From: Bog-159 sp963785255
Lineage (GTDB): Bacteria > Acidobacteriota > Terriglobia > Bryobacterales > Bryobacteraceae
Reading direction: 5' to 3'
DNA: 64,000 bases
Assembly: GCA_963785255.1 (NCBI GenBank)
Contig: CAWAUR010000012.1
Location: forward strand, 399,160-463,159
Part shown: piece after piece, positions 7,574-16,432 of the stretch
Layout: the number at the start of each line of letters is the position of its first letter
Position numbering within the stretch: the stretch's first letter is position 1
Made by a program: the position numbers and the translations under genes
The notes under the pieces: model-generated
Database searches by the model: none
Told to the model about the DNA's origin: nothing
Seen by the model: only the letters and a program-made list of their open reading frames with translations

Positions 7574-9646
7574 CTACTGAACGACTCCCAGAGAAACTAC
7601 TTTCAATCCGGCCGGAACCTCGTTGTGCGAAAGGAAGAAGAGATTCGGCAGGCCGGGCTCCACCATTTGCCGCAGGAAGTAGCGCGCCCCCGAGGTAGTC
7701 ACCGCGGCTACCGCCGCTTCGGGATTTCCCACCTTGCGCTGTATGCGGTCCAGGATCTCGCGGATGGTTTGCGGCGCCATCGTCAGATGGCTGTTCTGCT
7801 CGCCATGCTGCACGGCGGACTCCACGGCTTGCTCGATCGACGGGTCCAGAAAATAGGCCGGCAGATTGCCGGACGCATCCAGAAAGCGCTTGGCCACCGT
7901 GCGGCGGATGGCTTGCCGCGCAAACTCCGTGAGCAGCACCAGGTTGCGGGTCGATAAGGCCGCTTCGCCCAAGGCCTCCAGGATGGAACTGGCGTCGCGG
8001 ATGGAGACGCGCTCGCGCAGCAGGTTCTGGAGCACCCGCTGCACCACGGAAAGCGGGAGCTGTTTGGGCACCAGATCCTCCACCAGCTTGGGCTGTTCGA
8101 CAGCCACCAGATCCAGGATTTTCTTGGCATCCTGCCGCGAAAACAGCTCGTGGGCATGCCGGCGGGCCAACTCCGCAATGTGCGTACCGAGCACGCTGAC
8201 CGCGTCGACTAATGTGTATCCGGCCGCGCGGGCCTGCTCGGCGCGCTGATCGGGAACCCACCAGGCCGCCAATCCGAAGGCCGGCTCGCGCGTGGCGGCG
8301 CCATCCACGGGAGGTGCGTTGCGGGCCGCGGGGATGGCCAGTTGACAGCCCTGCGGCAGCTCGTAGCGGGCGACTTCCGCGCCCTTGAGCGAAATCCTAT
8401 ATTCGCGCGCGCGCAGCGCCAGGTTGTCGGCCACCCGCACCGGCGGCAACAGATAACCGAGATCCGCCGCCAGTTGCCGGCGGATTCCCGCAATGCGCTT
8501 CAGCAGCGGCGAGTTCTGGGCGCCTTCGACCATCTTTACCAGGCCCAGCCCCACTTCGATGGCCAGCGGCTCGACCTTCAGCAAACCTTCCAGATTCTCG
8601 CGCGCAGGTTTGGCCGCGGTAGCCACCTGGGGTTTGGCAGCCGGCTTGGAGCGCATGCGCCAGCCAACGGTTCCCAGGCCCACTCCCAGCAGCAGAAACG
8701 GAATGCCGGGCATGCCGGGCATGATGGCGAGCACGATCAGCACGCCGCTCGACAGCAACAAGGGCTGCGCGTTGCCGAAGACCTGCTTGCGGAAATCCGT
8801 GCCCAGGGACGCCTCCGAACCGGAGCGGGTGATGATCAGGCCGCCCGAGACAGAGATCATCAGGGCGGGCACCACGGTGACCAGGCCGTCTCCGATGGTG
8901 AGCACCGTATAGGTTTCGAGCGCGTGCCGCAACTCCATGCCATGCTGCAGGACGCCGATCAGAAAGCCCGCCACGATGTTGATACCGGTGATCATGATGC
9001 TGGCCACGGCGTCCCGCTGGGTGAAGCGGGAGGCGCCGTCCATGGCGCCGTAGAACTCGGCCTCGGCGGCCAATTGCTTGCGGCGGCGCTTGGCCTCGGT
9101 TTCGTCGATCAATCCGGAACTTAAATCCGAATCGATGGACATCTGCTTGCCGGGCAGCGCGTCCAGGGTGAAGCGCGCGGTGACCTCGGAAATGCGCACC
9201 GCGCCGTGGTTGATGACGATGTACTGGATGGCGATCAGCACCAGGAAGATCACCGCTCCGATAATATAATTGCCGCCCACCACGAAGCTGCCGAACGCCT
9301 CGATCACGTGGCCGGCCGCCGAGGTGCCCGTGTTTCCGTTAAGCAGGATCAAGCGCGCCGAAGAGACGTTCAAAGCCAGGCGGTACAACGTGAGCAACAG
9401 CAGGGTGGTGGGAAAAACGTTGAAGTCCGAGGGGCGCGTGATATACATGGCGACCATCATGACGATGACCGACATCATGATGTCGAACACCAGCAGCAGG
9501 TCCAGCAGGAAGGGCGGCAGGGGCGTCACCAGCGCCATGACGATGGCCAGCACGGCCACCGGCACGCCGAGATCGGCCGCCGCTCCGCTGGAGAAGAACT
9601 CCCACGGTTTCCAACCGGTTTTCGCCATTACCGCCGCTTCAGCCAT
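7574..9646 (-). CDS. flhA: flagellar export gate protein FlhA
   Basis: About 690 residues: eight predicted N-terminal membrane helices, the conserved FHIPEP-type loop (ARFTLDALPGKQMSIDSDLSSGLI near residue 150) that is the hallmark of FlhA, and a cytoplasmic C-terminal domain (about 350-690) that docks chaperone-cargo complexes on the export apparatus. ATG at 9646 is preferred, with GGAGA upstream; a GTG two codons earlier is possible. Full length for the family, between flhB and flhF as in many bacteria. Confidence 0.96.
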   Translation of the reverse strand: MAEAAVMAKTGWKPWEFFSSGAAADLGVPVAVLAIVMALVTPLPPFLLDLLLVFDIMMSVIVMMVAMYITRPSDFNVFPTTLLLLTLYRLALNVSSARLILLNGNTGTSAAGHVIEAFGSFVVGGNYIIGAVIFLVLIAIQYIVINHGAVRISEVTARFTLDALPGKQMSIDSDLSSGLIDETEAKRRRKQLAAEAEFYGAMDGASRFTQRDAVASIMITGINIVAGFLIGVLQHGMELRHALETYTVLTIGDGLVTVVPALMISVSGGLIITRSGSEASLGTDFRKQVFGNAQPLLLSSGVLIVLAIMPGMPGIPFLLLGVGLGTVGWRMRSKPAAKPQVATAAKPARENLEGLLKVEPLAIEVGLGLVKMVEGAQNSPLLKRIAGIRRQLAADLGYLLPPVRVADNLALRAREYRISLKGAEVARYELPQGCQLAIPAARNAPPVDGAATREPAFGLAAWWVPDQRAEQARAAGYTLVDAVSVLGTHIAELARRHAHELFSRQDAKKILDLVAVEQPKLVEDLVPKQLPLSVVQRVLQNLLRERVSIRDASSILEALGEAALSTRNLVLLTEFARQAIRRTVAKRFLDASGNLPAYFLDPSIEQAVESAVQHGEQNSHLTMAPQTIREILDRIQRKVGNPEAAVAAVTTSGARYFLRQMVEPGLPNLFFLSHNEVPAGLKVVSLGVVQ

Positions 9647-9680
9647 TTGCACTAGTCTCCGCCGTACTCTCGCTTACCTC

Positions 9681-10742
9681 TCACCTAGGTAATCGGCCGT
9701 TCATGAGTTTATATACATAGGCCAAAATTTCAGCTACCGCGCGATACAGGTGCGCGGGGATCTCCTGGCCAACATCCACCGAGCGATAAAGGGCTTGCGC
9801 CAGAGGGGGATTCTCCACGATGGGCACCTGGTTCTCCATGGCGCACTTGCGGATGCGCAGAGCCAGGTAGTTCTTCCCTTTGGCTACGACCATGGGGGTG
9901 GCCATGGAATCCAGCGCATAGCGCAGCGCCACCGCGTAGTGCGTCGGATTGACGATCACCACGGTCGCCTTGGGAACGTCCTTCATCATCTTGTGGCGCA
10001 GGCGGTCGCGTTGAATGCGGCGGACTTTCGCCTTCATTTGCGGATTGCCTTCGGTTTCCTTCACCTCGTCGCGGATCTCCTGTTTGCTCATGCGCAGGTC
10101 CTTGCGGTAACGGCGGCGCTGCCGGAACAGGTCCACGGCGCCAAACAGGAGAAAGACGCCGGCCGCCTTCCAGAGCAGCGTGCCCAGCGATCCGCACACT
10201 TTCATGAAGCCCGATTCGACACCCTGGTAGGGGAGATCCATATAGGCAAAGAGGTTATCGCGCACAATGCCGTAGATGGCCAGGCCGAAAAGCGGCAGCA
10301 TGACGGCGGCGCGCGCCACCGCCGGTAGGTTCTGCTTAGGCAGATCTTTCAGCTTGGCGAGCGGGCTCAGGCGGTGCAGATCGGGCGTCAGTTTTTTCAG
10401 GCTGACGCCGAACTGGGTGGCGGCCAACTGCATGGCCAGAGTGACCACCAGCAGCACGCCCGCGGCGGGCGCCAGCAGCTTGACCACGTCGATCAGGAGG
10501 CCGCGGCTGAACCCCGGAATCTGCGTCTCCGGTCCGGCCACAAAAGCGGCCGCCAGAGCGTGGCGCAGCAATCGCCTGAGATCGGACAGCCATTGCGCCC
10601 CCCAGGCGTTCAGCACCGCCACGAAGGCCAGGAATTGTACCCCGGAGACAAACTGGCGGGCGGTGGGGAATTGTCCTTCCTTGCGGGCCTTGTCCAGCCG
10701 CTTGGCAGTGGGCTGTTCGGTTTTTTGACCATTATCCGCCAC
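9681..10742 (-). CDS. flhB: flagellar export switch protein FlhB
   Basis: 353 residues starting with GTG. Four membrane helices in the first 210 residues, then a cytoplasmic domain with the self-cleaving NPTH motif at 265-268 that switches export from rod/hook to filament substrates. The N-terminal GQKTEQPTAKRLDKARKEGQ is typical. It starts 13 bases after fliR and forms part of the export gate with FliP, FliQ, FliR and FlhA. Confidence 0.96.
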   Translation of the reverse strand: MADNGQKTEQPTAKRLDKARKEGQFPTARQFVSGVQFLAFVAVLNAWGAQWLSDLRRLLRHALAAAFVAGPETQIPGFSRGLLIDVVKLLAPAAGVLLVVTLAMQLAATQFGVSLKKLTPDLHRLSPLAKLKDLPKQNLPAVARAAVMLPLFGLAIYGIVRDNLFAYMDLPYQGVESGFMKVCGSLGTLLWKAAGVFLLFGAVDLFRQRRRYRKDLRMSKQEIRDEVKETEGNPQMKAKVRRIQRDRLRHKMMKDVPKATVVIVNPTHYAVALRYALDSMATPMVVAKGKNYLALRIRKCAMENQVPIVENPPLAQALYRSVDVGQEIPAHLYRAVAEILAYVYKLMNGRLPR

Positions 10743-10755
10743 CGGCTTGAAGTCC

Positions 10756-11520
10756 TCAACGCAAGACCTGGCGCAGCGTTCCGAACACCACGCCGCCGAA
10801 GGCCGTCAACAACCGCGGCAGCAGCACCGTGATCCAGCCGAGCAGCACCAGCGCCGCGGTCATCTTGATCGGGAAGGCCAGGGTCAACAGTTGCAATTGA
10901 GCGTTGAGGCGTCCCAGCAGCCCCAGCGCAATATCCGTCAGGACCAGCAACGCGATACAGGGCAGCGCCAGTCGCACTGCCAGCGCCAGCATATCCCCCC
11001 CCAGGCGAAGCATGGCCTCCGCCGCGGGCCCCGTCACCCAGGCGCCCGATGGGTGCGCCGCCAGGCTGTATGCCAGGGTGCGGATCACTTCGCGGTCGAG
11101 TCCCAGCGCGAAAAAGACCATGCCGCCCGCCAATTGCGCGAAGACCAGCAGTACGCCCGATTCGGCCTGCGTGGTGGGATCGACGGTCTGCGCAAAACTG
11201 AAACCGGCATTCAGGCTGACGACTTGCGCGGTTACCAGGAAGAGTTCCAGGAGGAACGCCACGCCCAGCCCGATGGTCACCCCCACGCCGATCTCCGGCA
11301 GGACCCACAGCAGCAGGCGCCCGACATCGGCCCTGGCTGCATCCACGCGCGGCCAGAGCGGAAACAGCGACAGGGTGATCACGACCGACAGGACGATGCG
11401 CGCCAGCTTGGGAGCGCTCTGAAAGCCGGGCAGGGGAGCCAAGGCGAAAACTCCGGAGACCCGCGCCAGCACCAACAAAAATCCATAGAGCGAAGGAAGC
11501 CCTAGCAGGTCAACGGGCAT
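10756..11520 (-). CDS. fliR: flagellar export gate protein FliR
   Basis: 254 residues, six predicted membrane helices and the FliR pattern near the N-terminus (ARVSGVFALAPLPGFQSAPK). FliR caps the FliP-FliQ helical pore of the flagellar type III export gate. Its start overlaps the end of fliQ by 11 bases, so the two are translationally coupled. Confidence 0.95.
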   Translation of the reverse strand: MPVDLLGLPSLYGFLLVLARVSGVFALAPLPGFQSAPKLARIVLSVVITLSLFPLWPRVDAARADVGRLLLWVLPEIGVGVTIGLGVAFLLELFLVTAQVVSLNAGFSFAQTVDPTTQAESGVLLVFAQLAGGMVFFALGLDREVIRTLAYSLAAHPSGAWVTGPAAEAMLRLGGDMLALAVRLALPCIALLVLTDIALGLLGRLNAQLQLLTLAFPIKMTAALVLLGWITVLLPRLLTAFGGVVFGTLRQVLR

Positions 11521-11779
11521 ACCGCCCCAGGTCTCCCAGCAACAGCGTGGTGTAGGTGACCATGCGCTGCACCATCCAGGGCATCAGAATCAGGATGGCC
11601 GTCACAAATACCACCACGCGCGGAATGGTGCTGAAGGCCGTGTCTTGAATGGAAGTCACGATTTGCGCCAGGCTGATCAGGATGCCCGCCACGAAGGCGA
11701 TGGCCATGATTGGGGAGGCGATCCAGAAGGCCGCCAGCAGCGCGTGACGCATGATTTCGACAACCGTATCGCTGGTCAT
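11510..11779 (-). CDS. fliQ: flagellar export gate protein FliQ
   Basis: 89 residues with two membrane helices and the family pattern (ALLAAFWIASPIMAIAFVAG, then ALVQMVT-like segment written here as LAQIVTSIQDTAFSTIPRV). Standard length. It follows fliP after nine bases and overlaps fliR. Confidence 0.95.
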   Translation of the reverse strand: MTSDTVVEIMRHALLAAFWIASPIMAIAFVAGILISLAQIVTSIQDTAFSTIPRVVVFVTAILILMPWMVQRMVTYTTLLLGDLGRYAR

Positions 11780-11788
11780 GGAGGATCC

Positions 11789-12526
11789 TCAGGTGAAGCT
11801 CTTCATCAGAGATCCCACCACCAGGTTCCAGCCGTCCACCAGTACGAACAGCAGAATTTTGAAGGGGGCGGAGATCATCACCGGCGGCAACTGGACCATG
11901 CCTACCGACAGGGTGACCGAGGCTACCACCAGGTCGATCACCAGAAAGGGCAGATAGAGCACCGCGCCGATTTGAAAGGAAGCCTTCAACTCCGAAAGAA
12001 TATATGCGGGAATCAGGACTTTCAGATCCACATCCTGGGGCGTGCGGGGCGCGGGCGAATGCGATACTTCGACGAACAGGGCGATGTCTTTTTCGCGCGC
12101 AAACTTCAGCCAGAACCGGCGCAGCGGCTTGGCGGCCTCGTCGGCGGCCTGCTCGACGGTCATCTGTCCGTTTTCCATGGGAGTCCAGGCCTGGTTGTAG
12201 ATCTGGGTAGCCATCGGCGAGACGGTGAGCATGCTCAAGAACAGAGCCAGTCCCACCAATACCTGGTTGGAAGGCGCCGTCTGGGTGCCTAAGGCTTGCC
12301 GCAGGAAGTGCAGCACGATGATGGTGCGCAGGAAAGGCGTCACCGACATCACGGCCGCGGGCAGCAACGTCAGCCCGGTCAGCAGCAGTACAATTTGCAT
12401 GGGCGCGCTCAAGGAACCGCCCTTGCCGGAGACTAACCAGGAAGTGGATGCCGCCGGTGAGGATGCCCAGGCAGCCAAGGGAGAGAGCAGCGCCAAAGCG
12501 GCCAAGCGCGTGAGATGGCGAAGCAT
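11789..12526 (-). CDS. fliP: flagellar export gate protein FliP
   Basis: About 245 residues. A cleavable signal peptide (LTRLAALALLSPLAAWASS) precedes the FliP core, with TPFLRTIIVLHFLRQALGTQ and IPAYILSELKASFQIGA typical of the family. The ATG at 12526 was chosen because it overlaps the fliO stop (TGATG) and gives a normal signal peptide; the open frame runs further upstream inside fliO. Forms the core pore of the export gate. Confidence 0.95.
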   Translation of the reverse strand: MLRHLTRLAALALLSPLAAWASSPAASTSWLVSGKGGSLSAPMQIVLLLTGLTLLPAAVMSVTPFLRTIIVLHFLRQALGTQTAPSNQVLVGLALFLSMLTVSPMATQIYNQAWTPMENGQMTVEQAADEAAKPLRRFWLKFAREKDIALFVEVSHSPAPRTPQDVDLKVLIPAYILSELKASFQIGAVLYLPFLVIDLVVASVTLSVGMVQLPPVMISAPFKILLFVLVDGWNLVVGSLMKSFT

Positions 12527-12828
12527 CAGCGCGCCTCCGCGGCGCCGGCCAGGCGGGATTCCAGATGGTCCCAATCGAAGCTTTCGAGCAGGGCGCATCC
12601 CGCGGGCGAAGCCGCCACCAGCAGTCCGCGGCCACCCAGGCGCACCAAGTGCAACGAATGCTGGGGTCCCAACATGAGCCGTTCGACCGGCTGGAGCGTG
12701 CGCCCGCGCGGGCCCCGCGAGCCACGCGCGCGATAGCCGGCAAGTCCTTTACGCCGCAGCCACCAGAGGGCCGCCGCCAGCAGCAGCAATACCGCGCTCA
12801 CAGACAATATCTCGCGCATCGCGTCCAT
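12526..12828 (-). CDS. fliO: flagellar assembly protein FliO-like
   Basis: 100 residues: one N-terminal membrane helix (about 8-24) followed by a basic linker and a small SpoA-like FliO fold (VERLMLGPQHSLHLVRLGGRGLLVAASPAG). FliO helps assemble the FliP ring. Identity is supported by size, membrane topology and its place between fliN and fliP, the canonical order. Confidence 0.85.
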   Translation of the reverse strand: MDAMREILSVSAVLLLLAAALWWLRRKGLAGYRARGSRGPRGRTLQPVERLMLGPQHSLHLVRLGGRGLLVAASPAGCALLESFDWDHLESRLAGAAEAR

Positions 12829-12852
12829 TTGCTTCTCCTTTTCGAGAGCCGT

Positions 12853-13101
12853 TCAGGCATCCGCGTTGAAATCCGTGATGCGGACTCCCAAGGTATTTTC
12901 GACCACCACGATTTCGCCGCAGCCGATCAGCGCCCCACCCACATACAGATCGATATTCTCGCCCGCCGAGCGCTTCATGCCGATCAGGCTGCCGGGCTCC
13001 ATTTGCAGGATCTGGGCCACGCTGAGGATGCGGCGATCGAGTACCGCCTCGATATCCACCGGCACATCCGCCACCGCCGCGATCTCTTCCATGGCTGTCA
13101 T
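12853..13101 (-). CDS. fliN: flagellar motor switch protein FliN
   Basis: 82 residues consisting almost entirely of a SpoA domain: VPVDIEAVLDRRILSVAQIL ... GSLIGMKRSAGENIDLYVGG ... IGCGEIVVVENTLGVRITDF. Canonical short FliN of the C-ring, which with FliM and FliG controls rotation direction. Lies 24 bases before fliO in the usual fliN-O-P-Q-R order. Confidence 0.93.
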   Translation of the reverse strand: MTAMEEIAAVADVPVDIEAVLDRRILSVAQILQMEPGSLIGMKRSAGENIDLYVGGALIGCGEIVVVENTLGVRITDFNADA

Positions 13102-13124
13102 ATCCGCTCCGCGCCGCTCCCGGA

Positions 13125-14375
13125 CTAAGTGATCAGGCTGGTGGCGGCTTGCGCCATGTTATCCACCGTGGTCACCACTTTGGAATTGGCTTGGTAGGCG
13201 CTCTGCAGCACGATTAAATCGGTCAGTTCGGTGGCCATGTCCACATTCGAGGATTCCAGTGCGCCGCCCACGATGGTGCCGCGTCCGCCGGTGCCGGGCG
13301 CGCCAATCGCCGGCGCGGCCGTGTTGGCGCTCACCTGGTAGTCGTTGTTCCCCACATTCACCAGCGTCTGCGGATTCTGGATGTTGGCCAGGGCCAACTG
13401 TCCAACCACGGTTTGTTGACCGTCTGAGTAGGTAGCCACCAACTGGCCGCCGTTCGCCATGGTCACATTGGTGAGCTGCGGAGCCGCTGAGCCATCCTGG
13501 GTCACTGCCGAGGTGGCCGAACTCTGATCGAATTGCGTGAGCGTGCCGGCGCCGCTGGCATTGTAGGGATTCCAACTGAGACTCATATCCGCGGCGCCAT
13601 CGTTCAAACCGGGGATGGCAAAAGTGATGGGATTGCCTGGCGCCGGACTGGTCAACTGTCCGCTGTTGTTGAAAGTCAAAGTGCCGGTGCCGTTGGGGAG
13701 GGCATACGGGGTGCCTGGGGTGCCGGCGCTCACATCCGCGCCCGGTACGGTAGCCGTGTAGGACCAGGTATTGGCGGCCGTCTGTTGAAAATTGAGCGTC
13801 AGTACGTGCGAATTTCCCAGGGAGTCGTAGACGGTCATGGGGGCGGACCAATCGGAGGCCGCCCCGGTGGTGGCGGAAGCGTCGAAGTTGGCGCTTAACG
13901 TGACGTTCTTGGTGGCTTGCGGCGGCTGCAGGGAGCCCACCGGCACGCTGATGTTGCCGATCGGACCGCCCGTGTTCACCACGCCGTTGGTGGCCATCCA
14001 ACCCTGCACTTCCTGGCCATTGGGGGTGAGCAGATTCCCGCTGAGATCCACCTGGAAGCTGCCGGCGCGCGTGTACTGGGTAGCGCCATCATCGTTGACC
14101 ACAAAAAAGCCGCTGCCCTGAATGGCTGCGTCGAGAGTACCGCCGCTCGATTGGATGGCGCCTTGGGTGAACTGGCCGATGGTCAACGGCGACGACACGC
14201 CGAAGCCCACTTGCGTCCCGCCGCCGTTCATGGATTCGCTGACCAGGTCCTGGAAGTAGGCGACGCTCTCCTTGTAACCCGTGGTATTCATATTGGCGAG
14301 GTTATTGCCGACTACGTCGACGGCCACCCCGTTGGCGTCCAAAGCGGACAGTGCGGTGCTGAATGCTGCAAACAT
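13125..14375 (-). CDS. flgE: flagellar hook protein FlgE
   Basis: 416 residues with the N-terminal rod/hook signature (FSTALSALDANGVAVDVVGNNLANMNTTGYKES), a central FlgE domain with GSFQVDLSGNLLTPNGQEVQ and a C-terminal helix (LESSNVDMATELTDLIVLQ ... NSKVVTTVDNMAQAATSLI). Slightly short to average for FlgE. It follows flgD closely, which encodes its assembly cap. Confidence 0.95.
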   Translation of the reverse strand: MFAAFSTALSALDANGVAVDVVGNNLANMNTTGYKESVAYFQDLVSESMNGGGTQVGFGVSSPLTIGQFTQGAIQSSGGTLDAAIQGSGFFVVNDDGATQYTRAGSFQVDLSGNLLTPNGQEVQGWMATNGVVNTGGPIGNISVPVGSLQPPQATKNVTLSANFDASATTGAASDWSAPMTVYDSLGNSHVLTLNFQQTAANTWSYTATVPGADVSAGTPGTPYALPNGTGTLTFNNSGQLTSPAPGNPITFAIPGLNDGAADMSLSWNPYNASGAGTLTQFDQSSATSAVTQDGSAAPQLTNVTMANGGQLVATYSDGQQTVVGQLALANIQNPQTLVNVGNNDYQVSANTAAPAIGAPGTGGRGTIVGGALESSNVDMATELTDLIVLQSAYQANSKVVTTVDNMAQAATSLIT

Positions 14376-14381
14376 TTCTTA

Positions 14382-14702
14382 TTACCCTCCCTGAGTTGAA
14401 GTTGTATTCTGGGTGCCCGTGGCGCCCGACAAAGTGTCCAGATCGCCGTGAATGCCGATGAGCTGTTCGAGCGAGCTGAATTGCGCGAGTTGCGTGACGA
14501 ACGCCGTGCTGTCCGTCGGATTGGTGGGATCCTGATACTGGATTTGAGCCACCAGGAGCTGCAAGAACTCGTTCTCGCTGACATTATCGACGGCGCTATC
14601 CGAACTGCTTTGATCGCCGCTTGTACTATTGGCGGAGCCGGCGGCCGCCGCCGCGGCACTGAGCTGTTTAGGCTGCAGTGGCGTGATGGGTTGAATGGTC
14701 AT
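14382..14702 (-). CDS. flgD: hook cap protein FlgD, minimal form
   Basis: 106 residues containing only the conserved N-terminal FlgD region (NEFLQLLVAQIQYQDPTNPT ... FVTQLAQFSSLEQLIG). Most FlgD proteins are 140-240 residues and carry tudor/FnIII-like C-terminal domains, which are lacking here; the protein ends in a Ser/Thr/Gly tail. The start was set at the ATG that overlaps the fliK stop (ATGA). FlgD caps the growing hook so FlgE can polymerise. Confidence 0.88.
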   Translation of the reverse strand: MTIQPITPLQPKQLSAAAAAAGSANSTSGDQSSSDSAVDNVSENEFLQLLVAQIQYQDPTNPTDSTAFVTQLAQFSSLEQLIGIHGDLDTLSGATGTQNTTSTQGG

Positions 14703-16261
14703 GTGTGGGACTCCTGCGCGGGCTCGATGCGGGAATTCCATTCCCCGTCCCAGCGCGATTGATTTCTGGATTGTTGTTGTTGTTGCGATTGCCGCTGGCG
14801 GGCATCCCGCCGCGCTTCACCCCAGCCGTGCTGGGATGGCGGCGCTTCAGAGCTTCCCCGGCCGGCATCCGCGGTTGTACCCGAAGAGGGGCGCCAGGCT
14901 TCCGCGTCGAATCCGTTCTGTCTCAATTTGCCGACCAGGTCCGGCAGATCCGAGCGCAGCGAATTCGCCAAGCCGCGATCCGGTGTTTCGACTGTCACCC
15001 GGACCTCTCCGGCGCGCTCCGCCAAGCGGATATCCACGGCGCTGTCGCCGTCGCCCAAGCGTAGCGAAACGCCGTGCGAGACGGGCTGCATGGCCGGTTC
15101 GGGCAGGTCGGACAAAAGCGCCCGGGCGCTGGCCTCTTGCGGAACCGGCGCCGATCGCGCTTCCGGCGCCGCGGATGCCGGTGCGGCCACGTTCCCAGCG
15201 CTTGCCGCGCCGGGACCTCCGTCGGGCGCGCTGAAGTTACCGCTGGCCGCGGGCTCGTTAAGCGGCGGTGCGGCATTCGGCGGCTGCAGGTGCGTGTGTG
15301 TATTCGAAGGATCGCCGGCATTGCCCGGCGAGACCGCTTGCGGCGATTCCGATGGATTCCGGTCAAGTGCTTCACCCTGCCCCGAGTCCGGGTTCGCTTG
15401 CCGGCGTGAATCTTGCGATGAAAATGTAGCGCCGGCGGGTTTTATCGTCACGGCGTTTGCCCCGGATGCCGTGGCTGATTCCGCCTCGAACAGGCGTACC
15501 TTAAACGCCACTTCGGACGCGGGGTATTGGTTTCCTTTGGCCGCTTCGGTGGCCGCCTCGGCCGGCGCGGCGGCATCGTCCGGAGCCAGGAGGTTGTCCC
15601 ATTGAAACGGAACGGCTGGCGCGGGCTGGGCCGTGTCGGCGGGCGCGGCAGGGGGTCCGCCATTGCCGCCGGCGATAAGATTTGTTTTGCCTGGCGCATC
15701 GGCGGCCGAACCCACAGCCACTGCTGTCGTCAAGAGAGTTTCGCAGCGCGTCTGATGCGGTACAGCCGGCGGCACGGCCGGAGTTGCCAGGCGGTCCGCC
15801 TTTCGATCCGTTCCAGCGCCCACCTGCGCTGGCTGCGGATCGGATGTTTCGTTTGCGCCGCAAAGTCCTGGGGTGGGCTGAGAGGCTGTGTTGAACGCTG
15901 GATCGGCTGCTTGTCCATTAGCGGGATCGGCCGGCGATTCAATCGGCAAGCGCAGCAAACCCCATGCGGCGGGTAGCGATGTAGCGTTCGCCGGCTGTGC
16001 CGTTGTCGCCGTGGGCGCCATCGTGGGATCGGTTCCATTCTTGCCGCCGGTGACGGGGCGTGGCTTGGGGTCCGGGGACTGGCTCCGTCCGCCATCGCCT
16101 GCCAGACAACCATCCAGTAAGGACCAGAAGCGTCCTGCCCCGGTCGACTGGATTTGGGCCGCCGCGCTGCCGCCACCACCCAAGCGCATGAAATTGGCGC
16201 TCGAAGCGGCGGTCGATTCTGGGGAAACAGCGGTCACGCCCCGAGCAAGTGCATGTGGCAC
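14699..16261 (-). CDS. fliK: hook-length control protein FliK
   Basis: About 520 residues, Pro/Ala/Gly-rich and low in complexity for the first 380, then a FliK C-terminal domain (VSLRLGDGDSAVDIRLAERA ... SLRSDLPDLVGKLRQNGFDA) and a Gln/Arg-rich tail. FliK is a secreted ruler that signals FlhB when the hook is complete. First gene of the minus-strand operon. The start is uncertain: a GTG at 16261 gives the longest form without a clear ribosome binding site; an ATG 24 codons later is an alternative. Confidence 0.85.
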   Translation of the reverse strand: MPHALARGVTAVSPESTAASSANFMRLGGGGSAAAQIQSTGAGRFWSLLDGCLAGDGGRSQSPDPKPRPVTGGKNGTDPTMAPTATTAQPANATSLPAAWGLLRLPIESPADPANGQAADPAFNTASQPTPGLCGANETSDPQPAQVGAGTDRKADRLATPAVPPAVPHQTRCETLLTTAVAVGSAADAPGKTNLIAGGNGGPPAAPADTAQPAPAVPFQWDNLLAPDDAAAPAEAATEAAKGNQYPASEVAFKVRLFEAESATASGANAVTIKPAGATFSSQDSRRQANPDSGQGEALDRNPSESPQAVSPGNAGDPSNTHTHLQPPNAAPPLNEPAASGNFSAPDGGPGAASAGNVAAPASAAPEARSAPVPQEASARALLSDLPEPAMQPVSHGVSLRLGDGDSAVDIRLAERAGEVRVTVETPDRGLANSLRSDLPDLVGKLRQNGFDAEAWRPSSGTTADAGRGSSEAPPSQHGWGEARRDARQRQSQQQQQSRNQSRWDGEWNSRIEPAQESHT

Positions 16262-16432
16262 GCCAAGAACGGTGTACTGGATTTGCAGCAGTTACCGTTG
16301 AAACCGCCGCCAAAATTATGGCAGACCCCCTTCTCCGCTAGAAATTTGGCGGCCCATGCAGCGCCAAGCTCTTCTTTTTCTATGTGCGGGCCGCGGTTCC
16401 CCACGTGCACTACCGGCCCGTGTGAAGGACCC
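16262..16432. promoter_or_regulatory. divergent promoter region, fliK operon / flgF operon
   Basis: 171 bases between the two divergent flagellar operons, richer in A/T than the genes. The only sigma54-like pattern is on the minus strand at 16351-16368 (CTTGGCGCTGCATGGGCC: GG and GC ten bases apart, but a poor -12 box). No good sigma28 box is seen. A ribosome binding site GAAGGAC precedes flgF. Boundaries of the promoters cannot be set from sequence alone. Confidence 0.45.

Noticed and set aside
16351..16368. Sigma54 promoter for the fliK operon
   Set aside because: GG and GC are correctly spaced but the -12 box is poor; not strong enough to call although a sigma54 regulator is present.
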